Positions 27,134 to 35,980 of a stretch of 64,000 nt of DNA are shown here, piece by piece. The notes below the pieces were generated by a model, which saw nothing but the letters and a program-made list of their open reading frames with translations, was not told the DNA's origin and did not search any database. How positions within the stretch are numbered: the stretch's first letter is position 1; each line of letters opens with the position of its first letter. A program made the translations under genes and the position numbers. The stretch is from Methylobacter luteus IMV-B-3098 (GTDB lineage Bacteria > Pseudomonadota > Gammaproteobacteria > Methylococcales > Methylomonadaceae), in the NCBI RefSeq assembly GCF_000427625.1, contig NZ_KE386569.1, positions 1,264,216 through 1,328,215 of the forward strand, read 5' to 3'.

Positions 27134-27685
27134 ATGTCAGATACAATTTGGTTCAGAACCGGCGAAGCGACGGTATTTTCCAGCGAAGGTCAAGGCACGG
27201 ACGCGATGCCTGAGATACTCATAGGCGATGTCAAAGGCCCTGCGGGTCACGCATTCGCCAATCTGATGGGACAAACCGAAGGCCATACGCGTATGTTTGC
27301 AATCCGCGCCTGCAACCAGCAGGTACGACCTGCCACTATCATGGTCCCGAAAGTCACGATCAAATCCAGCGCTTATGTGAATTTATTCGGCGGCCCCGTG
27401 CAATCGGCCGTGGCCGACGCAGTGCTGGACAGCGTCATAGAAGGCGTTATTCCGGCTGATAAGGCCAACGATCTGTGCATTATCGCGATGCTCTGGATTG
27501 CCCCTGAATGCGCGGCGGACCCGGATGTGGATCGCAAGGATTTATACCGCACCAATTATGAAGCCATGAAACTGGCTATTTCGCGCGCCATGAGCAATTC
27601 GCCCAGCATTGAAGAGTTGATTGCCAACCGTAATAAAATCGTCCACGAAATGTACGACCCTGAAACTGGCGAGTCTCAGTGGTAA
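27134..27685 (+). CDS. Formaldehyde-activating enzyme (Fae) homologue, catalytic His replaced
   Basis: A 183-residue member of the Fae family, which condenses formaldehyde with tetrahydromethanopterin in methylotrophs. Conserved blocks are clear: GPAGHAFANLM, GHTRMFAIRACNQQVRPATIMVPKVTIKSSA, GVIPADKANDLCIIAMLWI and NYEAMKLAI. In my remembered alignment with the methylobacterial enzyme, the catalytic His17 (VAHIDL) falls at Met25 (DAMPEI), so this copy may be inactive or have another role, like other Fae paralogues. The ATG at 27134 follows GGGG; an in-frame TTG lies four codons earlier. It stands alone with its own terminator. Confidence 0.9.
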   Translation: MSDTIWFRTGEATVFSSEGQGTDAMPEILIGDVKGPAGHAFANLMGQTEGHTRMFAIRACNQQVRPATIMVPKVTIKSSAYVNLFGGPVQSAVADAVLDSVIEGVIPADKANDLCIIAMLWIAPECAADPDVDRKDLYRTNYEAMKLAISRAMSNSPSIEELIANRNKIVHEMYDPETGESQW

Positions 27686-27702
27686 TTTTGGATTGATCAT
27701 TC

Positions 27703-27734
27703 TGGCTCCCGTCACGCATCGCAGGATGGGAGTC
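27703..27734 (+). terminator. Hairpin downstream of the Fae homologue
   Basis: Arms GGCTCCC and GGGAGTC around an 18-base loop, followed by ATCTTTAT, 18 bases past the stop codon. The stem is modest and the T-run weak. Confidence 0.5.
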
Positions 27735-27760
27735 ATCTTTATCCGCCAGGTACTGGATAA

Positions 27761-27906
27761 AGGCAGGATGGATTCCATACCATCAGATTCGGCAGTCGGA
27801 TGATGCTTGAGTGTTTTTTGCTTAATATCCGCTAGGCAGGATCGGTTCCATACCCTCAAATTCGGCAGTCGGATGATGCTTGAGAATTTTTTTCTTAATA
27901 TCCTCT
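27761..27906. repeat. Tandem 73-bp duplication of the 3' end of the DUF1269 gene
   Basis: Two direct copies, 27761-27833 and 27834-27906, differ at about eight positions. The right copy is inside the DUF1269 coding region, and the left copy is a non-functional remnant past its stop codon. In the minus-strand reading the remnant still spells a KHHPTAESDGMESILP-like tail. Confidence 0.85.
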
Positions 27907-28325
27907 ATCCGTTCGCGGGGAATATCGATCAGAACGAGCAATTCACCCTTTTCAATAGCTTCCTCAAACTGTTTCAGCTTGGTATTTCCGACATTCATAC
28001 CCATCAGACCGCCGCCCAGCGAACCAATCGTTGCTCCAGCCATGATGGCGCCCAGTATGGCGCCTCCGGCGATCACAAATCCGGAGAAAGCCAAGCCCGC
28101 CAGACCGGCTAATAATCCACCGGTGCCCCCTAAGAGAGCGCCTCGCTCCAAAGCCGGAATAAAATCCGTTTTCTGCAACAGGGAGGCTTCAGGCATATCT
28201 TCCAGCGGCGTGTCCCGTTTGGCGAGCACATGGATATGCCGCTCCGGTATACCTTCAGCACGCAGCTCGTCGACAATTTTATGGGTCGTTTCAATATCAG
28301 GAACTAAAAAATATATTGTTCTCAT
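27822..28325 (-). CDS. DUF1269 family membrane-associated protein
   Basis: A 167-residue protein with an N-terminal ferredoxin-like segment (IYFLVPDIETTHKIVDELRAEGI), a glycine-rich hydrophobic central region (about 60-112; GGLLAGLAGLAFSG and GAILGAIMAGATIGSLGGGLMGM), and a C-terminal segment with LVLIDIPRERIEDIKKKI. The central region resembles glycine-zipper membrane segments, and the family is often annotated as a stress-related membrane protein. The last few codons (PSGY) run across the junction of a tandem duplication, so the present C-terminus is not ancestral. Function unknown. Confidence 0.85.
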   Translation of the reverse strand: MRTIYFLVPDIETTHKIVDELRAEGIPERHIHVLAKRDTPLEDMPEASLLQKTDFIPALERGALLGGTGGLLAGLAGLAFSGFVIAGGAILGAIMAGATIGSLGGGLMGMNVGNTKLKQFEEAIEKGELLVLIDIPRERIEDIKKKILKHHPTAEFEGMEPILPSGY

Positions 28326-28737
28326 GACGTTTCCAACTTGATCAGACGGTAAACGATCCGGATTTCTGTTTTAACGACAATGAAACTGGAACCTAAATCC
28401 GCTTATTTTTATTATGATGAATCGGCAATTTTTATCAATTAGTGCGACTACCTAAGCTATCCGTGTGTATTCAATACCGGATAAGACGACGAGACTCTCA
28501 TGCTCCTTGTAAGGTTCATGGTATATTTAGAGTCTGACTATTTCATCACGAAGCACGTGGAGCAAACGAAGCGTTTGAAATTCAATTACTTGCCACTATT
28601 TTCTAATACGATCATGAGGTGCAGGGAGAAAATCCCCTGTCTTTTCTTCGTGAGCTCTGTGGTTTCATGAAATATCCAGGTTAACCGTTAATATCTCCGC
28701 TTTATCGCTAATTTATCCGCTTAACAATAGTTGGACC
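28326..28737. other. Intergenic region with CACGAAG-type repeat
   Basis: A 412-base gap before the pqi operon. It contains short repeats of the form CACGAAG/CTTCGTG; the segment at 28646-28670, read on the minus strand, is CATGAAACCAC-AGAGCTC-ACGAAG. A similar segment lies at 38208-38242. The promoter of pqiA should lie within the last 100 bases. No gene was seen. Confidence 0.5.
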
Positions 28738-29361
28738 ATGAGTAGAATTGAACTTGATGCCTGCGCCCAATGCGATTTGTTATTGAATCCGGCCCGACCT
28801 GCCGTGGGTGACAATGCGCGCTGCCCCCGTTGCGGTTATCTGCTTCAGCGTCCGCGCAAACAAAGCATCGAACGTACCTTTGCGCTGTCTGCCGCCGGCC
28901 TGATACTGATTTTGCCGGCCAATCTGTTGCCACTGGTTGGTATAAAAGTGCTGGGCAACACGCGCGACGGTACGCTATGGTCCGGCGTGGTGACGTTGTA
29001 TCAGGAAGATATGTGGGCTGTCGCCATACTGGTGTTTTTATCCAGCATTCTGTTTCCTCTGGCAAATATTGTTTTGTCCCTGCTGGTCAGTGGTCATCTT
29101 TATTTTCGGAAGCCGAACCGGTTTTTGCCCCGCTGGATGCGCTGGCTGCAGCATATCGAAGAATGGGCCATGCTGGAGGTTTACACATTGGGCATTATTG
29201 TCGCCTGCGTCAAGCTGGCATCAATGGCTGAACTCCGGTTCGGCTTCGGCCTGTATGCCTTTGTTACTTTACTGATTGTTAACGCCATGCTGGCCAGCAG
29301 TCTGGATCAATACCTGTTCTGGCGACGCATAGAACAACTGAACCATAGCCACGCCCCATGA
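28738..29361 (+). CDS. pqiA: PqiA-domain inner-membrane protein (first copy)
   Basis: A 207-residue protein with an N-terminal rubredoxin-like zinc ribbon (CAQC and CPRCGY) and four transmembrane helices of the PqiA domain, with the family signatures ANLLPL and EEWAMLEVYTLGIIVACVKL. E. coli PqiA holds two such domains in one chain; here they are two genes overlapping by four bases with the second copy. PqiA works with the MCE protein PqiB and the lipoprotein PqiC in lipid transport between membranes, and paraquat induces the operon in E. coli. Confidence 0.9.
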   Translation: MSRIELDACAQCDLLLNPARPAVGDNARCPRCGYLLQRPRKQSIERTFALSAAGLILILPANLLPLVGIKVLGNTRDGTLWSGVVTLYQEDMWAVAILVFLSSILFPLANIVLSLLVSGHLYFRKPNRFLPRWMRWLQHIEEWAMLEVYTLGIIVACVKLASMAELRFGFGLYAFVTLLIVNAMLASSLDQYLFWRRIEQLNHSHAP

Positions 29362-29975
29362 AAACTGAAACGAGCGCACTGGCGCAAGGCCTCATTCGCT
29401 GCCATGACTGCGGCTATCTGACAAAAATCCCCGCGGCAGGCCGGCCTTCGCATTGCCGGCTTTGCGGCAGTTCTCTGCATGATCGTCTGCCGAACAGCAT
29501 GCAGCGCACACTGGCGCTGTTGATCAGTGCGTTCCTGCTTTACATTCCGGCCAATATTTACCCGATTATGACGGTCACGCAATTAAGCGCCGGCGAACCG
29601 CACACGATCATCGGCGGCATTATCGAACTGATCAAAAGCGATATGGTGCCGATCGCAATGCTGGTCCTGGTTGCCAGCATTCTGGTGCCGTTACTGAAGC
29701 TGCTCGGCATCGCCTTGCTGCTGCTTTGCGCGCATTACCGCTGGCAGGTCGATGCCCACAAATGGACGGTCATGTATCGTATTATCGCCTTTGTCGGCCG
29801 CTGGTCCATGCTCGATATTTTCATGATTTCCATCCTCGTTTCTCTGGTCGATCTGGGCGGCATTGCCCGCGTTATTGCCGGACCCGCAGCCACGGCATTC
29901 GCTGCCGTCGTGGTACTCACGATGTTTGCGGCCAAAAGTTTCGATCCACGTCTCATCTGGGACAGCCAACGCTAA
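29358..29975 (+). CDS. pqiA: PqiA-domain inner-membrane protein (second copy)
   Basis: A 205-residue PqiA-domain protein paralogous to the preceding gene. The zinc ribbon has CHDCGY and CRLCGSSL, and the membrane part contains IPANIYPIMTV and GRWSMLDIFMISILVSLVDLG. The start overlaps the first copy as ATGA, so the two are translationally coupled. Together they correspond to the two halves of a single PqiA chain. The next gene, a PqiB-type MCE protein, starts six bases downstream. Confidence 0.9.
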   Translation: MKTETSALAQGLIRCHDCGYLTKIPAAGRPSHCRLCGSSLHDRLPNSMQRTLALLISAFLLYIPANIYPIMTVTQLSAGEPHTIIGGIIELIKSDMVPIAMLVLVASILVPLLKLLGIALLLLCAHYRWQVDAHKWTVMYRIIAFVGRWSMLDIFMISILVSLVDLGGIARVIAGPAATAFAAVVVLTMFAAKSFDPRLIWDSQR

Positions 29976-29981
29976 CTAAGT

Positions 29982-31565
29982 ATGAATAATCTGAACGACT
30001 CTTACCTCGCTACAGACGTAACGCTCAATAAAAAATCCGAATTACCGCTTGTCTGGTTTTTGCCGCTTATTGCGCTGCTGGTCAGCGGCTGGCTGATTTA
30101 TAAATCGAATAGCGAAAAAGGCCCGGTTATTACGATCTCCTTCCCTACGGCGGAAGGACTGGAAGTCGATAAAACCAAAATCCGCTACCTCGATGTCGAG
30201 GTCGGTAAGGTGACGGCCATTTCCATTAACGACGACAACAAAACCATTCGCGTGACGGCGCAGATGAACAGTACGGCCGCCGGCTATCTGAAGGAAAACA
30301 CCAGTTTCTGGGTGGTACGGCCTCAGGTCGGTCTGGGCGGCGTTTCCGGACTTGGCACACTGCTGTCGGGGCCCTACATAGGCATGAAACCCGGTAATGG
30401 CCGCAAACAGGAGCATTTTACCGGGCTCACCACGCCCCCCTTGCTGAAAACCCAGGTCGACGGCAAACAATTCATCCTCGAAACCAACAATCTGGGTTCG
30501 ATGCGCCCCGGCACGCCGATTAATTTCCACGGCATTATCGTCGGCGAAGTGCTCAGCCATGAGCTGTCCGCTGAGGCCAATGCCATACGCCTGACCGTTT
30601 TCATCAATGCCCCTTATGACCAGTTTATAAGAAAAAACACGCGTTTCTGGATAGACAGCGGCGTCGATCTGTCGGCCGGCGCCGACGGCTTTAAAGTCAG
30701 GACCGGACCGTTGATCTCCCTGCTGAGCGGCGGCATCGCTTTTCGGGCATCGGCTCAGGATAAAGCCGCCGACACCCAGCCTGAAAACACATTGTTTCCG
30801 CTGTACGATACCTATGAGCAATCGACCCAGATCGTCTATGCCAACACGTTGAAATATGTCATGTACTTCAAGGGCTCACTGCGCGGCCTGACCGAAGGCG
30901 CGCCGGTACAATTGCGCGGCATCCCGATCGGCAAGGTTACCGGCATCAATCTGGAGATCGACAAAAAAACCGCGGAAATACGCGTGCCGGTCATCGTGGA
31001 ACTGGAGCCGGACCGCATCAGGGAAGTGAATAATCAACCCGGAATCAGCGATGAAGACGTGATGGATAGATTGATCAAGAAAGGCTTACGCGCGCAGTTA
31101 CAAACAGGCAGCCTGCTGACCGGACAACTTCTTGTCGATCTTGATTTTTATCCGGACAGCAAAATTATCCAGAGCGCCAACACCACAACTTATCCCCAGT
31201 TTCCAACCACGGCCAGCTCTCTGGATCAGTTTACGCATTCGGCCAATATCATCATGGATAAGGTTGCCAAACTGCCGCTGGATAAGCTGACCCAAGACAT
31301 CGATACCACACTGGTATCCTTGCAGGGTACGTCAAAAGCGGCAACCGACATGCTCAAATCGGCAAAGGGCACGCTTGGCAACGCTGACCATACGATAACC
31401 TCTGCTCAACAGGTGTTAAGTACCCTTGAACCCGGCTCCACGGCGCGTTACGAACTGGAACAACTGCTTCGCGAGCTTTCACAGGCGGCGAGTTCGGTCA
31501 GGCAACTGTCTGATTATCTGGAACAGCATCCGGATTCATTAATTCACGGCAAGAAAGAGGAATAA
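29982..31565 (+). CDS. pqiB: PqiB-type MCE-domain protein
   Basis: A 527-residue protein with one N-terminal transmembrane helix (LVWFLPLIALLVSGWLIY, about 23-40) and three MCE/MlaD domains: about 45-150 (ITISFPTAEGLEVDKTKIRY), 160-270 (INFHGIIVGEVL) and 285-400 (GAPVQLRGIPIGKVTGI). A long helical C-terminal region ends near 527 (QAASSVRQLSDYLEQHPDSL). This is the PqiB layout, which assembles as hexameric rings with a needle spanning the periplasm to carry lipids. It begins six bases after the second pqiA gene and abuts pqiC. Confidence 0.92.
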   Translation: MNNLNDSYLATDVTLNKKSELPLVWFLPLIALLVSGWLIYKSNSEKGPVITISFPTAEGLEVDKTKIRYLDVEVGKVTAISINDDNKTIRVTAQMNSTAAGYLKENTSFWVVRPQVGLGGVSGLGTLLSGPYIGMKPGNGRKQEHFTGLTTPPLLKTQVDGKQFILETNNLGSMRPGTPINFHGIIVGEVLSHELSAEANAIRLTVFINAPYDQFIRKNTRFWIDSGVDLSAGADGFKVRTGPLISLLSGGIAFRASAQDKAADTQPENTLFPLYDTYEQSTQIVYANTLKYVMYFKGSLRGLTEGAPVQLRGIPIGKVTGINLEIDKKTAEIRVPVIVELEPDRIREVNNQPGISDEDVMDRLIKKGLRAQLQTGSLLTGQLLVDLDFYPDSKIIQSANTTTYPQFPTTASSLDQFTHSANIIMDKVAKLPLDKLTQDIDTTLVSLQGTSKAATDMLKSAKGTLGNADHTITSAQQVLSTLEPGSTARYELEQLLRELSQAASSVRQLSDYLEQHPDSLIHGKKEE

Positions 31566-32159
31566 ATGCGCATGAAAATTTCAAACTGGATATTGACCGG
31601 CAGTCTGTTGTTGCTGTCGGCCTGTGCGTCGACGCCACCGACAAATTTTTATGTACTGGAACCTCTAAGCAAGCCCTCGGCATCAGCGACAAGCGCGGCA
31701 AAAAAACACCTGATCGGCGTAGGCCCCATTTCTATCCCGGCATTGATTGAACGTCAAAAAATAGTAACCCGAACGGCGGCTAACGGTGTAGAAATCGCCG
31801 AATTTCATCAGTGGGCTTCCCCATTGAAAGAAAACATCACTCAGGTATTGACGCATAATCTTTCACTGTTGATGCCTGGCGACGTCGTTCGGTCCTACCC
31901 TTGGGGCGCATTCGGCTCGGTCGATTACCGCATTATCGTGGATGTCGTCCGGTTCGATACGCAACCTGGAAAGTTCGCCAATCTGGAAACCAGCTGGGCC
32001 ATCATGAATGAGAAAAACCATCAAATCCTGACCCATGGCCGCTCCAGAATCGAACAGCCGCTTTCCGATGCGTCGTATACGGGCACGGTGCATGCATTGA
32101 GCGCGCTGCTCGGCGAATTCAGCCGGGAATTATCGCAGGCCTTGGTCAAGATAAAATAA
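31566..32159 (+). CDS. pqiC: PqiC-family lipoprotein (ABC-type transport auxiliary component)
   Basis: A 197-residue outer-membrane lipoprotein. The lipobox is LLLSAC at about residues 16-21, followed by TNFYVLEPL, the hallmark of the DUF330/PqiC family. It interacts with PqiB at the outer membrane. The start codon follows the pqiB stop directly; a second ATG two codons later is equally possible. It is convergent with the lytic transglycosylase gene, and the two stop codons abut. Confidence 0.9.
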   Translation: MRMKISNWILTGSLLLLSACASTPPTNFYVLEPLSKPSASATSAAKKHLIGVGPISIPALIERQKIVTRTAANGVEIAEFHQWASPLKENITQVLTHNLSLLMPGDVVRSYPWGAFGSVDYRIIVDVVRFDTQPGKFANLETSWAIMNEKNHQILTHGRSRIEQPLSDASYTGTVHALSALLGEFSRELSQALVKIK

Positions 32160-32942
32160 TCATCCATCAACCCCGGGCCTATTCTTCAATACAGCCTGGT
32201 GTATGGGAACAACTTTTCCGGTATGCCTTGATGGAATCGGATGTATCGTTTTCTTATACAAGGCCAGGATGCGTCTGACATAATTCCGGGTTTCTTCATA
32301 AGGCGGCACGCCCCGATAGCGTTCGACAGCCTCTTCGCCTGCGTTATAGGCGGCCAGCACCAACTCCACATTGCCCGAGAAATGATGGATCAGCCAGTTC
32401 AGATAGGCGGTGCCGCCTTTGATATTCTGAACCGGATTCCACGCATCCTTGACGCCAAAACGCTCGGCAGTAGCCGGAATCAGTTGCATCAGTCCCTGCG
32501 CATTTTTGTTGGATAAAGCCTTTTGATTGAACGCCGATTCAGTCTGGATGACAGCCAATACCAATTTGGGATCGATGTCATAAACCGGTGCGATTTCATT
32601 GACCCAGGACTCGACAATTTTCCGCTCGGGACTGTTGATAAATGCCTGGGGCAAAACGAATGCCTGAGACGGGATTTGCAGTTTTGGCCGGCAGACTGCG
32701 TCATAAAAGGCTTCGGCATCCTGATAATCCTTTACCACGCGCCGGGAATAGGCATCGCCCATATCGGCAGCCCTGAGGTAATACTTGAAGGCTTTTCTAC
32801 AATCTTTTTTGACGCCGCGACCTTGTTCGTAAGAGGCCGCCAGTTTGCGAATACTGGCCGACGCCCGATCAACTTCGGCCGCATGCGCCCCTACAGAAGA
32901 AAGGATTAATAGCCCGGCGATCAACAGTTTGTTCCAACTCAT
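32160..32942 (-). CDS. Lytic murein transglycosylase (SLT family)
   Basis: A 260-residue periplasmic enzyme that cleaves peptidoglycan glycan strands. A signal peptide starts MSWNKLLIAG; a short Sel1-like motif follows (CRKAFKYYLRAADMGDAYSRRVVKDY, about 35-65), then a C-terminal SLT domain with the catalytic Glu in QTESAFNQKA, GLMQLIPATAERFGV, and AAYNAGEEAVERY. The ATG at 32942 is preferred because GGAGAG lies just upstream and the signal peptide starts there; the frame start 14 codons earlier would bury it. A standalone gene convergent with pqiC. Confidence 0.92.
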   Translation of the reverse strand: MSWNKLLIAGLLILSSVGAHAAEVDRASASIRKLAASYEQGRGVKKDCRKAFKYYLRAADMGDAYSRRVVKDYQDAEAFYDAVCRPKLQIPSQAFVLPQAFINSPERKIVESWVNEIAPVYDIDPKLVLAVIQTESAFNQKALSNKNAQGLMQLIPATAERFGVKDAWNPVQNIKGGTAYLNWLIHHFSGNVELVLAAYNAGEEAVERYRGVPPYEETRNYVRRILALYKKTIHPIPSRHTGKVVPIHQAVLKNRPGVDG

Positions 32943-33158
32943 ACTACTCTCCGCTCTCTGCTGCACGAGATTGATCCAGGGCATGTGAGATGCCAGACCT
33001 GTAATGGTGTTGTTTCTTTATAGCGTTGAGTGTAAGCGCAAAAGAATCACTGACTGATAATTGTGAAATTTACTGACACCCAACTTAGTTGGTGTTTCCA
33101 AAATAATGTCATATTCCTTTGACTGATAAATATCTTTGAGTTCATTCTGTAGCGTAAA

Positions 33159-33758
33159 TCATTTAATCCACTTCTGCCTAAGCTTTGGCCTGTTCAAGGC
33201 CAGCCACTGAATGGCGAGAATGGGAATGGCGGATTCAATCATACGGTCTTCCAGCATCTGATAGACTTCGTCAAAATAAACGGCGCGCACGAAGATGTCC
33301 TCGTTCTCGTGATCCAGGCCATGAATGCCGCCGACATGGGTGCTGTCGACCTTGCCGCAGAATAAGGTAATCCATTCGGAAGAACCGCCGGGCGTGGTGT
33401 AAAATTCATTGATCAGCATCAATTCCTGAATTTCACAGCCGGCCTCTTCGATCGATTCCCGGTAAGCGACTTCCTCGGCCGTCTCGCCCTCTTCTATGGC
33501 GCCGGCGACAATCTCCAGCATCCAGGCTTTTTCAGGCTGCAAAACGCCGCCCACCCTGAATTGCTCGATCAGCACCACTTTATCGGCATCGGGATCATAG
33601 AGCAAAACGGCCACGCAATTGCCGCGCCTGAACAGCTCGCGGTCTATTTCGGCACTCCAGCCGCCGGCGAACAAGGTATGTCTCAAACGGTACTTTTCCA
33701 GCCGGAAAAAGCCCTGATAGCCGACTTCCCTGTCAATAATCTCAAATTGTTTTTTCAT
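33159..33758 (-). CDS. nudF: ADP-ribose pyrophosphatase (Nudix, NudF-like)
   Basis: A 199-residue Nudix hydrolase. The Nudix box reads GAIEEGETAEEVAYRESIEEAGC, with the metal-binding Glu residues in place. The N-terminal strand swap and PGGSSEWITLFCGKVD loop match the NudF/TrgB subgroup, which hydrolyses ADP-ribose to AMP and ribose 5-phosphate. AGGA lies eight bases upstream of the ATG at 33758, so this start is preferred to an ATG three codons earlier that has AGG directly abutting it. The gene stands between the transglycosylase and the sugar dehydrogenase. Confidence 0.92.
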   Translation of the reverse strand: MKKQFEIIDREVGYQGFFRLEKYRLRHTLFAGGWSAEIDRELFRRGNCVAVLLYDPDADKVVLIEQFRVGGVLQPEKAWMLEIVAGAIEEGETAEEVAYRESIEEAGCEIQELMLINEFYTTPGGSSEWITLFCGKVDSTHVGGIHGLDHENEDIFVRAVYFDEVYQMLEDRMIESAIPILAIQWLALNRPKLRQKWIK

Positions 33759-33778
33759 TCCATCCATCCTGCTACAGG

Positions 33779-34897
33779 TTATTTTTTATAGGTCACTCTG
33801 TAGATAACGCCCAGCTTATCATCGCTTATCAATAGACTGCCGTCCGGCATCTCCAGCACATCCACCGGCCGCCCCAGCACCTTGTCCGCTTTGGTTAACC
33901 AGCCGCTGACAAAAGGCTGTTCCAGAACCGGTTTGCCCCGGCTGAATTTTATCAGCGCAACGCGATAACCCTGCGGCTTGGTGCGGTTCCAGGAGCCATG
34001 CTCGGCGACAAACAGCTGATTTTTGTACGCGGCCGGAAACTGTTTGCCCTTATAAAAACGCATACCTAAAGCCGCCATATGTGCCTTGATTTTCCAGACT
34101 GGCGGAGTGAATTCCTGACATTCTCTATCGCCGGCAAACTCGGGATCCGGTATATCGCCGCCGTGGCAATACGGAAAACCGAAATGCTGGCCTTTAACGG
34201 TCCATTTGTTGATCTCTTCGGGAGGCATATCATCGCCCATATAGTCGCGGCCATTATCCGTAAAATACAGTGCTTTCGAAACCGGCTCCCAATCGAAGCC
34301 GACAGTATTCCTGATGCCGCGAGCGATAATTTCAGCTCCCGTGCCGTCAGGGTTCAATCGTCCCAAAGAGGCATAAATCTCTTTTGGAGGATTGCAGATA
34401 TTGCAGGGAGCGCCGACCGCCGTGTAAAGCTTGTTGTCCGGCCCGAAGCGCAGGTACTTCCAGCCGTGATGCTTATCCGATGGCAATTTGTTGTAGATGG
34501 TGACTGGCCTGGGCGGATTGTCCAGATGCTGGCTGATATTGTCATAGCGGATAATACGATTGACTTCAGCGACATAAAGCGCGCCATTTTTATAGGCTAC
34601 GCCATTGGGCATGTTTAAATCCCTATCGATGACGTAACGTTTATCGGCAATGCCGTCACGATTGGTATCCTGCACGGCATAAACATAGCCCTGATCCAGC
34701 GTGCCGACAAAAACAGTTCCGTTATCACCTAATGCCAGGGAGCGGGCATTGGGGACATCGTCGGCAAAAATGGATATGCGAAACCCGGGCGGCAACTGTA
34801 GTTGCTTGATGACATCCTGATGACGTCCTGATTGTGAAAAAGCCAGTCCGGCGTTAAACAGAAGCAGGCCGGATAACATTATTTTTATAAAAAACAT
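33779..34897 (-). CDS. Secreted PQQ-type sugar (sorbosone/glucose) dehydrogenase
   Basis: A 372-residue exported six-bladed beta-propeller. The signal peptide ends near residue 22 (LAFSQS). Blade motifs such as FADDVPNARSLALGDNGTVFVGT, GIRNTVGFDW, YFTDNGRDYMGDDMPPEEIN and FVAEHGSWNR match the GSDH/sorbosone dehydrogenase family, where PQQ is the cofactor. The ATG at 34897 follows GGAGGG at seven bases and beats the frame start five codons upstream. A paired CNIC could form a vicinal disulfide. Substrate unknown; bacterial homologues are also called L-sorbosone dehydrogenases. Confidence 0.87.
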   Translation of the reverse strand: MFFIKIMLSGLLLFNAGLAFSQSGRHQDVIKQLQLPPGFRISIFADDVPNARSLALGDNGTVFVGTLDQGYVYAVQDTNRDGIADKRYVIDRDLNMPNGVAYKNGALYVAEVNRIIRYDNISQHLDNPPRPVTIYNKLPSDKHHGWKYLRFGPDNKLYTAVGAPCNICNPPKEIYASLGRLNPDGTGAEIIARGIRNTVGFDWEPVSKALYFTDNGRDYMGDDMPPEEINKWTVKGQHFGFPYCHGGDIPDPEFAGDRECQEFTPPVWKIKAHMAALGMRFYKGKQFPAAYKNQLFVAEHGSWNRTKPQGYRVALIKFSRGKPVLEQPFVSGWLTKADKVLGRPVDVLEMPDGSLLISDDKLGVIYRVTYKK

Positions 34898-35013
34898 GAT
34901 GATACCCTCCATAATTAAATTTTTATTTATATTGTCATTCCGGAACTCTATTGAATTAATTTATTCCGTCCCTATATCAATGGCAACTTTTCACTATTCA
35001 AGGACTTTTGACC

Positions 35014-35886
35014 ATGATGCGTATTCTTCTTTTTTTAGCGACTAACGTTGCGATACTGGCTGTCATCAGTATCGTTTTTAATATTTTGGGCTTGAGCGGC
35101 ACACTCGACGCACACGGCGTGGATCTCAATCTTAACGCCTTGCTGATCATTTCGGCAGTTATCGGCATGACAGGTTCAATAATTTCACTGATCATGTCCA
35201 AATGGTCCGCCAAAAATGCCATGGGCGTTCACGTGATTGAACATGCGCAAAACCAGACTGAGCAATGGCTGGTCGATATCGTCGCCAAACATGCCAAACA
35301 AGCCGGCATCGGCATGCCTGAAGTCGGTATCTTCCAGACGCCGGAGGCAAATGCATTCGCTACGGGCATGAACAAAAACAGCGCCCTGGTCGCAGTCAGC
35401 ACCGGCCTGCTGCAAAACATGAATGCCGACGAGGTGGAAGCGGTTGTCGGTCATGAAATCAGCCATGTCGCTAACGGCGATATGGTCACGATGGCATTGA
35501 TGCAGGGCGTGGTAAACACCTTCGTTTACTTTTTCGCCACCGTGATCGGCCATGTGGTCGATCGGGTCGTCTTCAAAACCGAAGAAGGGCACGGCCCGGC
35601 CTATTTCATCGTGCAGATGGTTGCGCAAATTGCGCTGGGCTTTCTGGCCACCATGCTGGTCATGTGGTTCTCTCGCTATAGAGAATTCAGGGCCGATGCG
35701 GGCGGCGCCAATCTGGCCGGACGCCAAAAAATGATCAATGCGCTACGGGCTTTGCAACGCGGTCACGCGGAAGACCTGCCCGGTCAACTGGCTGCGTTCG
35801 GCATTAACGGCGGTGGCGTGCAAAAATTGTTCATGAGCCATCCTCCGCTGGAAGAGCGTATTGCCGCACTGCAAAACCAGCGCTGA
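35014..35886 (+). CDS. htpX: Membrane zinc metalloprotease HtpX
   Basis: A 290-residue inner-membrane M48 peptidase for quality control of membrane proteins. Two N-terminal transmembrane helices (about 3-27 and 40-60) come before the zinc site HEISH at 147-151, followed by two further helices and EFRADAGGANLAG with the third zinc ligand (Glu). The length matches E. coli HtpX (293). AAGGA lies upstream of the ATG at 35014; the in-frame TTG two codons earlier is less likely. A terminator hairpin follows. Confidence 0.95.
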   Translation: MMRILLFLATNVAILAVISIVFNILGLSGTLDAHGVDLNLNALLIISAVIGMTGSIISLIMSKWSAKNAMGVHVIEHAQNQTEQWLVDIVAKHAKQAGIGMPEVGIFQTPEANAFATGMNKNSALVAVSTGLLQNMNADEVEAVVGHEISHVANGDMVTMALMQGVVNTFVYFFATVIGHVVDRVVFKTEEGHGPAYFIVQMVAQIALGFLATMLVMWFSRYREFRADAGGANLAGRQKMINALRALQRGHAEDLPGQLAAFGINGGGVQKLFMSHPPLEERIAALQNQR

Positions 35887-35898
35887 TTTTATTCACCC

Positions 35899-35928
35899 AA
35901 GCCGGGCAGATCGCTGTCCGGCTTTCTT
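35899..35928 (+). terminator. Rho-independent terminator of htpX
   Basis: Arms AAGCCGG and CCGGCTT, with CA/TG continuing the stem, followed by TTCTT. It starts 13 bases after the htpX stop. Confidence 0.7.
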
Positions 35929-35980
35929 AAAAGCCTCCGCCAAATAGTTCCATCATCACCGACGAATGCCCGCCTTTTCG

